From the NCBI RefSeq assembly GCF_023061135.1, contig NZ_JAKGAN010000001.1, forward strand, positions 1 through 64,000: a DNA stretch of 64,000 bases. Reading direction: 5' to 3'. The stretch comes from Chromohalobacter sarecensis (GTDB lineage: Bacteria; Pseudomonadota; Gammaproteobacteria; Pseudomonadales; Halomonadaceae). The position numbers and the translations under genes were made by a program. Shown here piece after piece: positions 27,471-35,482 of this stretch. The notes under the pieces were generated by a model. That model did not search any database. It was not told where the DNA came from and saw nothing but the letters and a program-made list of their open reading frames with translations. The stretch's first letter is position 1. The number at the start of each line of letters is the position of its first letter.

Positions 27471-27553
27471 CCAAGCGGGTTGTGGATAGTTGGTACGCGT
27501 AGGGTGGGTTTGGATAATTATATGAAATATTATTAATTTATACTGGTGTTAAT

Positions 27554-28417
27554 ATGGAGATGATCGCATCGATAAGTGAAGTATTAATGGTAATGGCGTT
27601 CGCAGGAGCAACAGGTATATGGTTTAGCCTGTGGTTGGGCGCTGGAAAAAAATGGCTAAAAATCAAGTTGCCCGTGTGTGCTGCGATAACGTTAATAACG
27701 GTACTGTTGTTTTTTAATACTTCGTTTATGATGTTTTTGTATGTTATAAAAGAAAATTCCTTGGTTAGCTATTTGGTGCTTTCGGTAGTTTCTTATTGTG
27801 TGGCGGTGACAGTGTGGGAGCCACTGGAGTGGGGGCTAGGAAAACGTCTTATTGATAGCCCTTCAAAAAGAAGAAATAACAGCATGGGAGATGTTGGCGA
27901 AGAGCTTAGAAAAGATTGGGAAGAACTTAAAAAAGGATGGGAGGGCAAGCGTAGCGGTAGGCAAGAGCCGAAGATAGATGATAGGAACCTTTCTGAACAT
28001 CTAATGGACGCTGGGCAAGCATACATTGCTAAGTCCCAGTTGATGACACCTTCGGAACAGCTAGCCTATCGAGTTATAGAGAATAAATATAAAGACCAGT
28101 TCTTTATATTCTCTCAGGTTCGCGTCGTCGATATCATCAAGCCGAATGGAAGTACTTATGCCAAGAGTTCGCGTGAATTTAATTCTTTATTTAGGCAGCT
28201 TTCACAATGGCACTTTGACTTTGTGCTTTGTTATAGGGACGATTTTCGTATTTGCTGCGTGATAGAGCTGGATGACCCCAGCCACCAGCATACGGCACGC
28301 CAAAAGCGAGATAGGATACTGAATAAGGCGTGTGAGGTGGCTGGGGTAAGGTTAGAGCGAATGCGGCTGAATTATGAAGGAAAAGTTGTCGAGAGAGTAA
28401 AAGGGGATGGTGCTTAA
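27554..28417 (+). CDS. membrane protein with DUF2726 nuclease-like domain (prophage cargo)
   Basis: The 287-residue protein has two or three N-terminal membrane helices (about residues 1-95), a charged linker, and a C-terminal DUF2726 domain. Domain marks are FNSLFRQLSQWHFDFVLC, VIELDDPSH, and QKRDRILNKAC. DUF2726 is thought to be related to restriction-endonuclease-like folds; the acidic residues in ELDD fit. The gene is AT-rich, on the plus strand, between the repressor and attR, a place where inoviruses carry cargo. It ends directly against the next gene. A defence or exclusion role is possible but unproven. Confidence 0.75.
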   Translation: MEMIASISEVLMVMAFAGATGIWFSLWLGAGKKWLKIKLPVCAAITLITVLLFFNTSFMMFLYVIKENSLVSYLVLSVVSYCVAVTVWEPLEWGLGKRLIDSPSKRRNNSMGDVGEELRKDWEELKKGWEGKRSGRQEPKIDDRNLSEHLMDAGQAYIAKSQLMTPSEQLAYRVIENKYKDQFFIFSQVRVVDIIKPNGSTYAKSSREFNSLFRQLSQWHFDFVLCYRDDFRICCVIELDDPSHQHTARQKRDRILNKACEVAGVRLERMRLNYEGKVVERVKGDGA

Positions 28418-29092
28418 ATGAGTAAAGATAATAGCGTAAGTCTGTGGACGGATGAAGAGAAGTACAAGATCATACTTCTTGTTAATGGCGCGATGCTCTT
28501 TATTTATATATTGATTTTAAGTTTTCTGATTTTTAAGTATGGGTTGTTAATCACCATATTGGTACCGGCTTTTTTGTTTTTAATTTTTATAGTTGCAGTG
28601 TTCTGCGGAATGGTTATTAACAAGGATGAGGCGCCAGCGATAGGCTTAAAAAGTCTGCTTATAATGTTAGTTGCAGGCGTTGTGGGCCTTATTGTGTTTT
28701 CTCTGTTTTTTGCTCGAAATCTGCCGATTTCCAATGAGGACACACTTAGGGATTTTCAAATATTCTTGGTGGTAGGTTCATCGGGGATGCTTGGTGGAAT
28801 CATGCGGATTTACTCTGGTGAATCGCTGTTGAGTAAGGAGGGGCCGGACGTTTGGAAGATTTTTCACTCTCTTTTTGTGGCCTTATTTGTATCCATGGTT
28901 TTGTTTTTTCTGCTTAGAGCCGGGATTGTGAAGGAGCCAAACATAGACACTTTTAATGTGTGGGGGGTCGCCGGTGTTTCAGCAATTACAGGTTTTTTCT
29001 CAGAAAAAATAATAAAAAGGTTCCAACGGTTATTCAATGAAGCCCTAGGAGAAGGTGCTTTCCCTAGAGAGCGAAATGACGACCGAGAATAG
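28418..29092 (+). CDS. multi-pass membrane protein of unknown function (prophage cargo)
   Basis: A 224-residue protein with about six hydrophobic helices, e.g. IILLVNGAMLFIYILILSFL, a GMLGGIMRIYSG glycine-rich turn, and a C-terminal GVAGVSAITGFFSEKIIKRF. The gene starts with ATG immediately after the upstream TAA, so the two form one AT-rich unit unlike the phage core genes in base use. Not recognised. It might act with the DUF2726 protein. Confidence 0.7.
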   Translation: MSKDNSVSLWTDEEKYKIILLVNGAMLFIYILILSFLIFKYGLLITILVPAFLFLIFIVAVFCGMVINKDEAPAIGLKSLLIMLVAGVVGLIVFSLFFARNLPISNEDTLRDFQIFLVVGSSGMLGGIMRIYSGESLLSKEGPDVWKIFHSLFVALFVSMVLFFLLRAGIVKEPNIDTFNVWGVAGVSAITGFFSEKIIKRFQRLFNEALGEGAFPRERNDDRE

Positions 29093-29100
29093 TCAAACTT

Positions 29101-29117
29101 GTCAACCAACTGTCAAC
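29101..29117. promoter_or_regulatory. candidate integrase arm-type site (right arm, distal)
   Basis: GTCAAC-N5-GTCAAC, period 11 bp, about 230 bp inside attR. It matches the doublets at 17696, 29237 and 29468. Confidence 0.5.
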
Positions 29118-29236
29118 CGCGTTGAGGCCTAGTGGCGTATGTTGGCAGTTTAATTTTTCGTAACATCTTGATTTTGCTGATAAAGGACGCCAGTGACAGT
29201 TTTCAAGACGAATTCAAAAACCCTCATGTGGAAAGT

Positions 29237-29253
29237 GACCACCAAGTGTCCAC
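29237..29253. promoter_or_regulatory. candidate integrase arm-type site (right arm, proximal)
   Basis: GACCAC-N5-GTCCAC, period 11 bp, about 95 bp inside attR. It is one of four such doublets around the attachment sites. The rest of 29093-29348 holds no convincing gene. Confidence 0.45.
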
Positions 29254-29348
29254 GCCATAGACCAGCAAAGGCGCTTACAGTCCAAAGCGTCTTTCGTAAC
29301 TCCCTGTTTTGTCAGGCAAAGGCAGTCAGAGTAAAAGATTAGCTAAAT

Positions 29349-29463
29349 CTTGTAATCAGTAGGTCCCGGGTTCGACTCCTGGTGTCGGCACCATAGCTTA
29401 GCGACTGATTCTAAAGGCTTTTTTAGCCTTGAAAGAAACCGCCTCTCAGGGCGGTTTTTTTGT
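29349..29463. repeat. right attachment repeat (attR) with tRNA-Thr 3' remnant
   Basis: 115-bp near-copy of attL, beginning at CTTGTAATCAGTAGG, with the tRNA-Thr 3' half, spacer and terminator (stem 29437-29460). It lacks the 5' half of the tRNA, so it is not a tRNA gene; it marks the pre-integration 3' end. Confidence 0.93.
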
Positions 29464-29510
29464 ATGTGTCAACCAAGTGTCAACGACGCGAGCGGATTGA
29501 ACTTCACTGT
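29464..29510 (-). pseudogene. remnant of a second integrase C-terminus with arm-site doublet
   Basis: Beyond attR the minus strand reads AVTVKFNPLASLTLG then a stop; the intact integrase ends DAVRLNPLAGVDKMWTPT. The GTCAAC-N5-GTCAAC doublet at 29468-29484 sits at the same offset from the repeat end as the left one. This suggests a decayed, related element integrated earlier at the same tRNA. Confidence 0.5.
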
Positions 29511-29618
29511 AACCGCGCGCCAGCTTTGGCACTGGCTAGCGTTTCACTTGGCACTCTCACAAGACTACATGAAGGCCGGCTTTCGCGTTGGATTTGGCAT
29601 CGCCAACGCGATGCCTTC

Positions 29619-30434
29619 TCAGTCATCGCAAAGCGTGCAGCGGTCTAGGCTCTCAACCTCAATGTACAGCTTCCCTGTTTGAGCTCTTCGAAGGTGGCCT
29701 AGAACCAGGATGTGCATTCCCTCAAGATCATGATCGAACCGAAATCCTATCCTTTTCTTGAAGTCGGCATAGAGGTCGTCTGGGACCATGACACTCAGAT
29801 GATCATACTCGCCTGTGTTGAGCCAGAAAGTCCCGTTCAGTGACATGCCCGTGTCGAAGATTAGCCCCCAGTAACCGCGGAAATTATTCACGTGCTCTTC
29901 AGAAATGTCGTTGAAATGCACGAAAAACTGATTAGCAGGCAAGCTTGTATGGCGAGGCAGCTCAATCATGGCAGATGAGCGGCGAAACTCCTCGGAGCTG
30001 ATCAGCCCTTTCAGGAGAGGGCGGAGCCGCCTGTTCATCTTCGCTGGTCCGCGTGAACCAGTCCCTGAAAAACTTCCCCCCTTTGCTTTGCCGTTGGCGT
30101 CACTCTCTTCTTCGTCTATGTGCCGCTTCTCGTGGGCCCCATAGTTCAAGTCAATGACGATGTGGTCCATAGGGTTACGAAGAATGTCGCGGACCTCACT
30201 GCTTCCCGGGCCTCTATCGCTGACAGGAGCCGCAAGACTACAGTCGGGAGCATGGGGCCTAGCACCAAAACAGGCTCCCTGGCCACTTGTTGCTGCACGC
30301 TTGAAATATGCTTGCCAGCCACACTCGGGGCATGCGAGATGACGTCGTTTCTTTTGTATCTCTTCGTCGGAAAGCTGCGCGAAAGTCATGATGTGATAGG
30401 GCTTTTGATCAAGCTTGCAGTAAGCAGTATCCAT
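29619..30434 (-). CDS. protein of unknown function with an N-terminal zinc-ribbon-like motif
   Basis: A 271-residue protein starting MDTAYCKLDQKPYHIM. HLACPECGWQAYFKRA and later GACFGARPHAPDC could bind zinc. The rest is mixed alpha/beta with no family I recognise. It ends in RCTLCDD. The ATG at 30434 has a GAGGA site; an upstream TTG at 30446 is less likely. It lies in the accessory region just outside the prophage. Confidence 0.6.
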   Translation of the reverse strand: MDTAYCKLDQKPYHIMTFAQLSDEEIQKKRRHLACPECGWQAYFKRAATSGQGACFGARPHAPDCSLAAPVSDRGPGSSEVRDILRNPMDHIVIDLNYGAHEKRHIDEEESDANGKAKGGSFSGTGSRGPAKMNRRLRPLLKGLISSEEFRRSSAMIELPRHTSLPANQFFVHFNDISEEHVNNFRGYWGLIFDTGMSLNGTFWLNTGEYDHLSVMVPDDLYADFKKRIGFRFDHDLEGMHILVLGHLRRAQTGKLYIEVESLDRCTLCDD

Positions 30435-30459
30435 TATGGTCCTCAAAATGTTGCGGTCT

Positions 30460-30873
30460 TTAAAACAGCCCCGCCGGCTCAGCTTCCACGTTCCAACTGA
30501 AGATCAGCACCTCGCGGGCGTCTGAGCCTTTGCCGCCGCCGACGGTGTAGCGGATGTCGGTGGTTTCGATGTGGTAGCCGACGAAGATCCGGCGGATGTC
30601 GGGGTGGTCGTTGAGGCTGATGATGGCCTTGCCCATGAGACTTCCTAGGATCTCGGCTATTTCCTCGTACTGTTCGATGCCAAATCCGACGCCATAGCCC
30701 TCAGTTTGCCAGTAAGGCGGGTCCATGTAGAACAAGGTGTGCGCCCGGTCGTAGCGGCGGATGAATTCCTGCCAGGTCAGGTGCTCGATGTAGGTGCTGT
30801 CTTGGCGCAGCAGATAGCCGTGGTGGTTTTTGGCCCGACAGCCTTTTCTTGCGACCAGCCAGCAGGCCGTAGA
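30460..30873 (-). pseudogene. DNA adenine methylase fragment (Dam-type)
   Basis: The minus-strand frame contains HLTWQEFIRRYDRAHTLFYMDPPYW, split here by its motif IV DPPY, and a C-terminal GREVLIF-like segment (SDAREVLIFSWN). This is the C-terminal half of a D12-class Dam methylase. The N-terminal half with the FxGxG SAM motif is missing, and a stop lies upstream at 30874-30876. It is probably a remnant of an older prophage. Confidence 0.7.
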
Positions 30874-31169
30874 TCAGGTTTGGAGTGAATGGAAGTAATC
30901 GATGATGCTAATGCAGCTTCGGTTCAATTTCTTCCGCGCTTGCTCGAGGATCATGGTGCGGGGCATAGTGTGGCCCTGTATGTGCGTTTAGGTTAAATAA
31001 TGGAACCAAAAGGTATCGGGACCAAGGGTAGCTAGGTCTCCTTTTGCGTTGAGGACGGAGCACCGGTGGGCATGGGCCGTGACAGAAGATGCCAGTGCCG
31101 TGGCGTTCACATTTACGACGTTGAAGGTGCGTCCGGTGATGGTCGCTCGATGAAGAGCGGATCGAAAGG

Positions 31170-31454
31170 GTGCTGTATTTTCCCGAGGCGCAACTCAATG
31201 CTCTGGGGCTAAGCTCCGAGCGCATCGCCGGTATCAAGGTGCGCGGGGACTCGATGGAAGAGACGTTGGCTGACGGTGACTGGGTGCTGATCAATCAGGC
31301 CGACACCGACTACCAGCGTGAGGGTTGTTTCTGCTACTGGTCAGCGGTGAACGCCGCATCAAACGCGTGTAGCGCCTCGCCGGTGGGGCGCTGTATCTCA
31401 TCATCGCTTTCTTTTTTTGGATATGGGGACTGCTTTCCGGCCATCGGCCGCTGA
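31170..31454 (+). pseudogene. S24 peptidase/repressor fragment
   Basis: The frame holds IAGIKVRGDSMEETLADGD and VLINQADTDYQREG, the Ser-nucleophile region of LexA/CI-type S24 peptidases (GDSM). After about residue 50 the frame departs from the family and the Lys region is not seen, and the N-terminal DNA-binding domain is absent. It is likely a broken phage repressor. Confidence 0.65.
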
Positions 31455-31455
31455 G

Positions 31456-31712
31456 ATGACGATCACATCAAAAGACTTGAGCGGCGAATGGCCGTTAACT
31501 TTTGATGAGGTCCAAGCCTATTGCCCGGGTGGCTCAATGGCTGCGATAGAGGTAAACGGTAAACGTTATGGCATCAATGGCCCTGCCTCTACTTATGGTG
31601 AGAAAATTGGTGGCCTCCTATCGAAGATATATGGAAGAAAGGTGATGTAGCTCCACGGGTGAGCATTTCTGAGCTGATTGATGCAGTGCGCGAACGCTGT
31701 GGCAGTGCTTGA
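31456..31712 (+). pseudogene. DUF2511 (YebY-like) gene with frameshift
   Basis: The first frame (31456-31650) gives MTITSKDLSGEWPLTFDEVQ, then GINGPAST, matching the DUF2511 core. From about 31610 a different frame continues as WPPIEDIWKKGDVAPRVSIS and ends at 31712, the expected C-terminal part. One indel near 31605-31612 would join the two. Either the gene is broken or the base call there is wrong. Confidence 0.6.
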
Positions 31713-31820
31713 TCGGTAATGTTGTGATTGTTTTAGATAGGCTTTTTACTTTGCCCGTCATGCGTTTTCTATATATTAAAGCTTCGTCGGTAACGATTTT
31801 GGAAATACTGGGAGAGATTT

Positions 31821-32459
31821 ATGAGTTATGTGGCTCCAGAATTTGGTAAAGGAGCCTTCACATGTTTTTTTTGTGAAGTTTATTCCCAAGTGATATGGAG
31901 GTATCTAACCTGTGAAGGATCAGGAGCGGTGCCAGTGTTGCAGGCTGAGTGCCAGCACTGCCATGAGTGTAGTTACTGGTTTAGTGCATTCTTGGGCGAG
32001 AAGTCTAAATATCTTATATATCCTGCAGTTTCTGGGTTGCCAATGCCTCACCCCGATATGCCAGAAGATTCTAAGAAAGATTATTTTGAAGCTAGGGATG
32101 TGATGCCATATTCGTCAAAGGCTGCGGCAGCGCTTCTAAGGCTATCACTACAAAAGCTATGTATCCATCTAGGAAAAAGTAATAATATCAATCGTGCTAT
32201 TGGTGAGCTTGTTCAAGAAGGATTGCCTCAACAGGTACAGATGGCCTTAGATTCTGTGAGAATTATAGGGAATGAGTCTGTACATCCAGGCGAGATAAAT
32301 GATGATGATCTTGAGGCTAGTGCTTCCCAAGCTTTTGAGTTGATGAATTTTATTGTTCAGGATCGTATAACTAGATTCTCACAAGCAAAGCACTTTTACG
32401 ATAGTTTGCCCGAGGCCAAGCGAGAAGCAGTCGATAGGCGAGACGATAACAATGTATAG
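31821..32459 (+). CDS. DUF4145 domain protein with N-terminal zinc ribbon
   Basis: This 212-residue protein begins with Cys-rich FTCFFCEVYSQ and AECQHCHECSYW (possible zinc ribbon), followed by a helical DUF4145 domain ending in the typical RIIGNESVHPGE motif. DUF4145 occurs alone or fused to restriction-type enzymes and in defence islands. The gene is AT-rich and isolated. A role in defence is possible by family association only. Confidence 0.72.
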   Translation: MSYVAPEFGKGAFTCFFCEVYSQVIWRYLTCEGSGAVPVLQAECQHCHECSYWFSAFLGEKSKYLIYPAVSGLPMPHPDMPEDSKKDYFEARDVMPYSSKAAAALLRLSLQKLCIHLGKSNNINRAIGELVQEGLPQQVQMALDSVRIIGNESVHPGEINDDDLEASASQAFELMNFIVQDRITRFSQAKHFYDSLPEAKREAVDRRDDNNV

Positions 32460-32572
32460 GTAACGTAACTCAAGAATCAGTGCTTGGCATGCTGTAATCT
32501 GTTGTGGCGGCAAGAGTTGTTAGTAACTTAAAGTGCTGTCTGTTCTAGCTAATTCTGAAGCGGGGTGAGAGT

Positions 32573-33355
32573 ATGGCTTTTTTCGACACCTTAATTAACA
32601 ATGTTAAAAATGTTAGGGCTGCTTTAATATCTCTTTTGTCTATTGCGCTTACTATATATTTTTATCCATATGCTAACGAGCGGCTCCCGAGCTTGGGAGA
32701 GTATGTCTTATTTTTGAGTGTTTTTGGATTGTTTTTTTGTTTTTCTGTTTGTTTTATTTTTCTTTGTGAGAGAGTGTTGGCTTGGATTAATGGGTTTTGG
32801 AAAAAGCGTAAGCAAAGAATGCAGTATAATGAAAAATTGAGGCTAAAAAAGATGTCTTTAAATGAGGCTATACCACAGCTTCCTAAGAAGCAAAGAATGT
32901 TGCTATATGTTTTGTATGAGGATGTTCTAGACTTGGAGGTTGATAGTGATGTTAACAGTCTTGCGAGTCAGGGGGTGTTAATTAGAACTATGAGCACAGG
33001 TGTTCTAAGTAATTGTTATAAGCTGAACCCTGATTACAAGGATGTAGTAGATAAGCACAAAGATTCCATTTATGAAGAAGAGTGCGTGCCTTGGATTATA
33101 AAATTTCTAGATCTCAATGAGATTAATATCTTGCGTAGCTTTTACCAGGATATGCATGGTTTCTCTGATGATGGAGTGATTAGGCTGGGCTCCAGAAATG
33201 CTATTGATAGCCTTAAAGATAATGGTTGTGTGATTGTTGAAGAAAATCAGGGCTCTTATAGTATAAGACTGGACGAAAAATTTGGCCCTGCTTTTTCTCG
33301 AGTGGAAGGATTTGGTGATCCGATCCATGATGCGCTTCGCGTTGTCATCAGTTAA
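32573..33355 (+). CDS. two-TM membrane protein, possibly SieB-like
   Basis: A 260-residue protein with two N-terminal membrane helices (ALISLLSIALTIYFY and YVLFLSVFGLFFCFSVCFIF, about residues 16-67), then a basic stretch WKKRKQRMQ and a cytoplasmic domain. This layout recalls the phage superinfection-exclusion protein SieB, but I see no firm motif, so unknown function is the safer label. Strongly AT-rich compared with the host. Confidence 0.5.
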   Translation: MAFFDTLINNVKNVRAALISLLSIALTIYFYPYANERLPSLGEYVLFLSVFGLFFCFSVCFIFLCERVLAWINGFWKKRKQRMQYNEKLRLKKMSLNEAIPQLPKKQRMLLYVLYEDVLDLEVDSDVNSLASQGVLIRTMSTGVLSNCYKLNPDYKDVVDKHKDSIYEEECVPWIIKFLDLNEINILRSFYQDMHGFSDDGVIRLGSRNAIDSLKDNGCVIVEENQGSYSIRLDEKFGPAFSRVEGFGDPIHDALRVVIS

Positions 33356-33377
33356 ATTGCCCCTATCGTTCCGCGTT

Positions 33378-33617
33378 TTATGTGTTCACCTTACCTTCAC
33401 CCTCGGCAGTTCCCCCCCATTCCGCCGTGTAACGTCGCGTGAGGTAGTCGCGGCGTAGCTGCCACACGGCGTCTTTGCGCTGTCCGTCGAGACGGATGGT
33501 GTCTTGCCCCATCTGGTTGTTGAGCTGGTCAACGACGCTCATCAGCGCTTCGCTCTTGCGCTTTTCTTCCTGACTTTGCGGTGTGTCGAATAGTCGGCTT
33601 GTAGCGTGGCGTTGCAT
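33378..33617 (-). pseudogene. UmuC C-terminal fragment (DUF4113 type)
   Basis: The 79-residue frame has RLFDTPQSQEEKRKSEALMS, LNNQMGQDTIRL and WQLRRDYLTRRYTAEW, the C-terminal tail of UmuC, the DNA polymerase V catalytic subunit. The polymerase domain is absent. It is a leftover fragment. Confidence 0.75.
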
Positions 33618-33645
33618 GCCCCGGCCCTGTGCCGGGGCGCTTTCG

Positions 33646-34056
33646 TTATTGGGTGCGGCGTTCGAGTTCGTGCTGGGCGGCGCGGGCCAGAAAGGCGGAG
33701 CGGCTTTTAATGCCGTGCATGCTGACGTAGTCGTCGATCTGGTTGATCAGGCGCCCCGGCAGGGTGACGTTGACCTTTTCGGCTTTGCCTAGATAGGGGG
33801 TGAGGTCGATCTCGACCAGCCCCCAGCCCCATCCGGCAAACTCGGGATTGTCGCGGTGTTCGGCGATGTGGCGTGGCTTGGGAATCGGCTGGCCGGTGTT
33901 GGCGAGTTCTTCCAACTGGATATGCGCGACCTCGACCGCCATTTCATAGGCCTGCTCGATGGTGTCGCCGGCGGTAGTGGCGCCGGGAATGTCAGGGAAC
34001 ACGATACCGGTGGCGGTGTTCTCGTCGCCCCATTCGATGGCGATGGGATATTGCAT
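33646..34056 (-). CDS. hicB: HicB-type antitoxin
   Basis: A 136-residue antitoxin. The N-terminal HicB domain (MQYPIAIEWG...FPDIPGATTAGDTIEQA) resembles an inactive RNase H-like fold that binds HicA. The C-terminal VNVTLPGRLINQIDDYV and SRSAFLARAAQHEL form a ribbon-helix-helix operator-binding domain. It follows the hicA reading frame on the minus strand. It should repress its own promoter through the inverted repeats at 34312-34360. Confidence 0.9.
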   Translation of the reverse strand: MQYPIAIEWGDENTATGIVFPDIPGATTAGDTIEQAYEMAVEVAHIQLEELANTGQPIPKPRHIAEHRDNPEFAGWGWGLVEIDLTPYLGKAEKVNVTLPGRLINQIDDYVSMHGIKSRSAFLARAAQHELERRTQ

Positions 34057-34095
34057 GGCAGTTCCTCGCTTCGAGGTGGTGCCGAGGTCGTCGGA

Positions 34096-34278
34096 CTATT
34101 TCAGCTCGGCCTGTTTTCAGATGCTGCTGACGGTGCCGAGGGGCAGGTCCTTCTTTGGGTGGGGGATCGGCACCGCGCCCGGCTTGTTCGGGTGCTTGAA
34201 AACATGGTGACTGCCCCTGACGCGATCCAGATACCAGCCGTCCGCTTCCAACTCCCTGATCAGGTCTCTGCTTTTCAC
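34096..34278 (-). pseudogene. hicA: HicA toxin with premature stop near the C-terminus
   Basis: From GTG at 34278 (AAGGGG site upstream) the frame reads VKSRDLIRELEADGWYLDRV, RGSHHVFKHP and IPHPKKDLPLGTVSSI, then TGA at 34117-34119. It continues KQAELK to a TAG at 34096. HicA proteins usually read SSIxKQAG at this place, so a CGA to TGA change is likely. The catalytic His in GSHH is kept. The toxin loses about seven residues and may be inactive. Confidence 0.75.
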
Positions 34279-34311
34279 CTCCAGCCCCTTGCTGTCTGAG
34301 ATGAATAAAAA

Positions 34312-34360
34312 ATACCTCCAGGGTTATGTTTTTGTCAAATATTTATACCTCTGGAGGTAT
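34312..34360. promoter_or_regulatory. inverted-repeat operator of the hicAB promoter
   Basis: ATACCTCCAG (34312-34321) and CTGGAGGTAT (34351-34360) are a perfect inverted pair around an AT-rich core; the right copy is itself near-palindromic (TACCTCTGGAGGTA). It lies upstream of hicA and fits RHH-domain binding by HicB. Confidence 0.6.
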
Positions 34361-34418
34361 GCTATAAAGCCAGCGCCTTTCGCCCTGTATCGTTTTAGTT
34401 GCTTCCACACACCTGGCG

Positions 34419-34598
34419 ATGCGGGGCTATGACGTCTCGCAGTTTTCGTCGGGGTGCTATCTGGTGGAGGTCAGCGAGGATGCCGGGGTCGAGGGCCCGA
34501 TCATTGAGGGCGATGTGTTGGTGGTAGCTGAGCCTGGCGCGGCGGTACGGGTGGTAGGTGCCATTGTCGTCGCCATCCAGCTAGCTGTGGCTGGGTGA
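34419..34598 (+). pseudogene. fragment of an S24/UmuD-like protein
   Basis: A 59-residue frame reading MRGYDVSQFSSGCYLVEV and then IIEGDVLVVAEPGAAV, resembling the DGDxLVVD part of LexA/UmuD-like peptidases. The Ser nucleophile motif is not conserved. Evidence is weak; it may be a random frame with resemblance. Confidence 0.35.
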
Positions 34599-34675
34599 GT
34601 GAATATGAAAGAGACGCTCGGTGCTGAGGGTATTCGCTCCACTGTCGCCAGTGAAGCGAATGGGTTCACCCTCGG

Positions 34676-35482
34676 TTAGCACAGTTCCCATGTATGCGGA
34701 TCGGCCCAGAGATATAGCGGTTCAAACCCTCTAATACGACTATTCGTTCTGAAGTCGGAGGCCTGCAAGATATGCACGCGGATCATGCCATCTCGCATAT
34801 CATCGACCTGCCCCCTGTATCTCACATGGGTATCGCTATTGATTTGACAGATGGGGGTGCCGACGTTGTTAAGCATGATTTCCGCTTCACGCTGGTTACG
34901 GCGCTTTTCCTCTTCGCGCGCTCTTTCATAGGTTTCCTGGGCTTCTTGTCTTAGCCTCTCTTCTTTCTTCGCTGCGAGCCTTTCTGCTTCGGCAGCTTCG
35001 CTGGGTGTCTTGTAATCCCAGGTTTCCGCAAGTGCGAGCCACTGAGGGTCGCCCTCAAAGCGGGGTTCCATTGCGAGAATTCCGGCCTGGCGGAAGTATC
35101 CGCTGCAGCCAGATTCCGTTCCCGTGGCGTCTGGGCTACCTGCGCGAGCGAAAAAGATAGGGTGCCCTGTGTCACGGCTAGCACACCAACTGCCTATCAT
35201 CGTGCCGCCATCTTGTTGGCATTTTTTCTGTGCGATCTTGGTAAAGTCGCTCGGTTCGAAATTGTCTCTGAGGCAGTAGCCTTGCCGGAAGAAGCGGGCA
35301 TATTCGTCTTCGTGGATGTCGGCTTGCATGCGCGAGATAGAAATCCATCCTGCCTCGCTCGATTCATAAAAATGCTTAGCGGTGTCCACGATCGAAGCAT
35401 CGCTATTAGCGGTCGGGGGAGCGGGGCTGTAGGCACATCCCGCCATGAGAGTGGTCAGCAAAGCTGTGAGAACTTTCTTCAT
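34676..35482 (-). CDS. putative lipoprotein of unknown function
   Basis: A 268-residue protein with a lipoprotein signal (MKKVLTALLTTLMAGC, lipid on Cys16). The central part is a long charged helix (AEAERLAAKKEERLRQEAQE and on, possibly coiled coil). The C-terminal part (NVGTPICQINSD onward) is beta-rich. No family recognised. It is a single gene with its own promoter region upstream. Confidence 0.7.
   Translation of the reverse strand: MKKVLTALLTTLMAGCAYSPAPPTANSDASIVDTAKHFYESSEAGWISISRMQADIHEDEYARFFRQGYCLRDNFEPSDFTKIAQKKCQQDGGTMIGSWCASRDTGHPIFFARAGSPDATGTESGCSGYFRQAGILAMEPRFEGDPQWLALAETWDYKTPSEAAEAERLAAKKEERLRQEAQETYERAREEEKRRNQREAEIMLNNVGTPICQINSDTHVRYRGQVDDMRDGMIRVHILQASDFRTNSRIRGFEPLYLWADPHTWELC

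Noticed and set aside
29349..29394. Apparent tRNA-Thr gene at the right end of the prophage
   Set aside because: Only the 3' half is present; the 5' half and D-arm are lacking. It is the attR part of the repeat.
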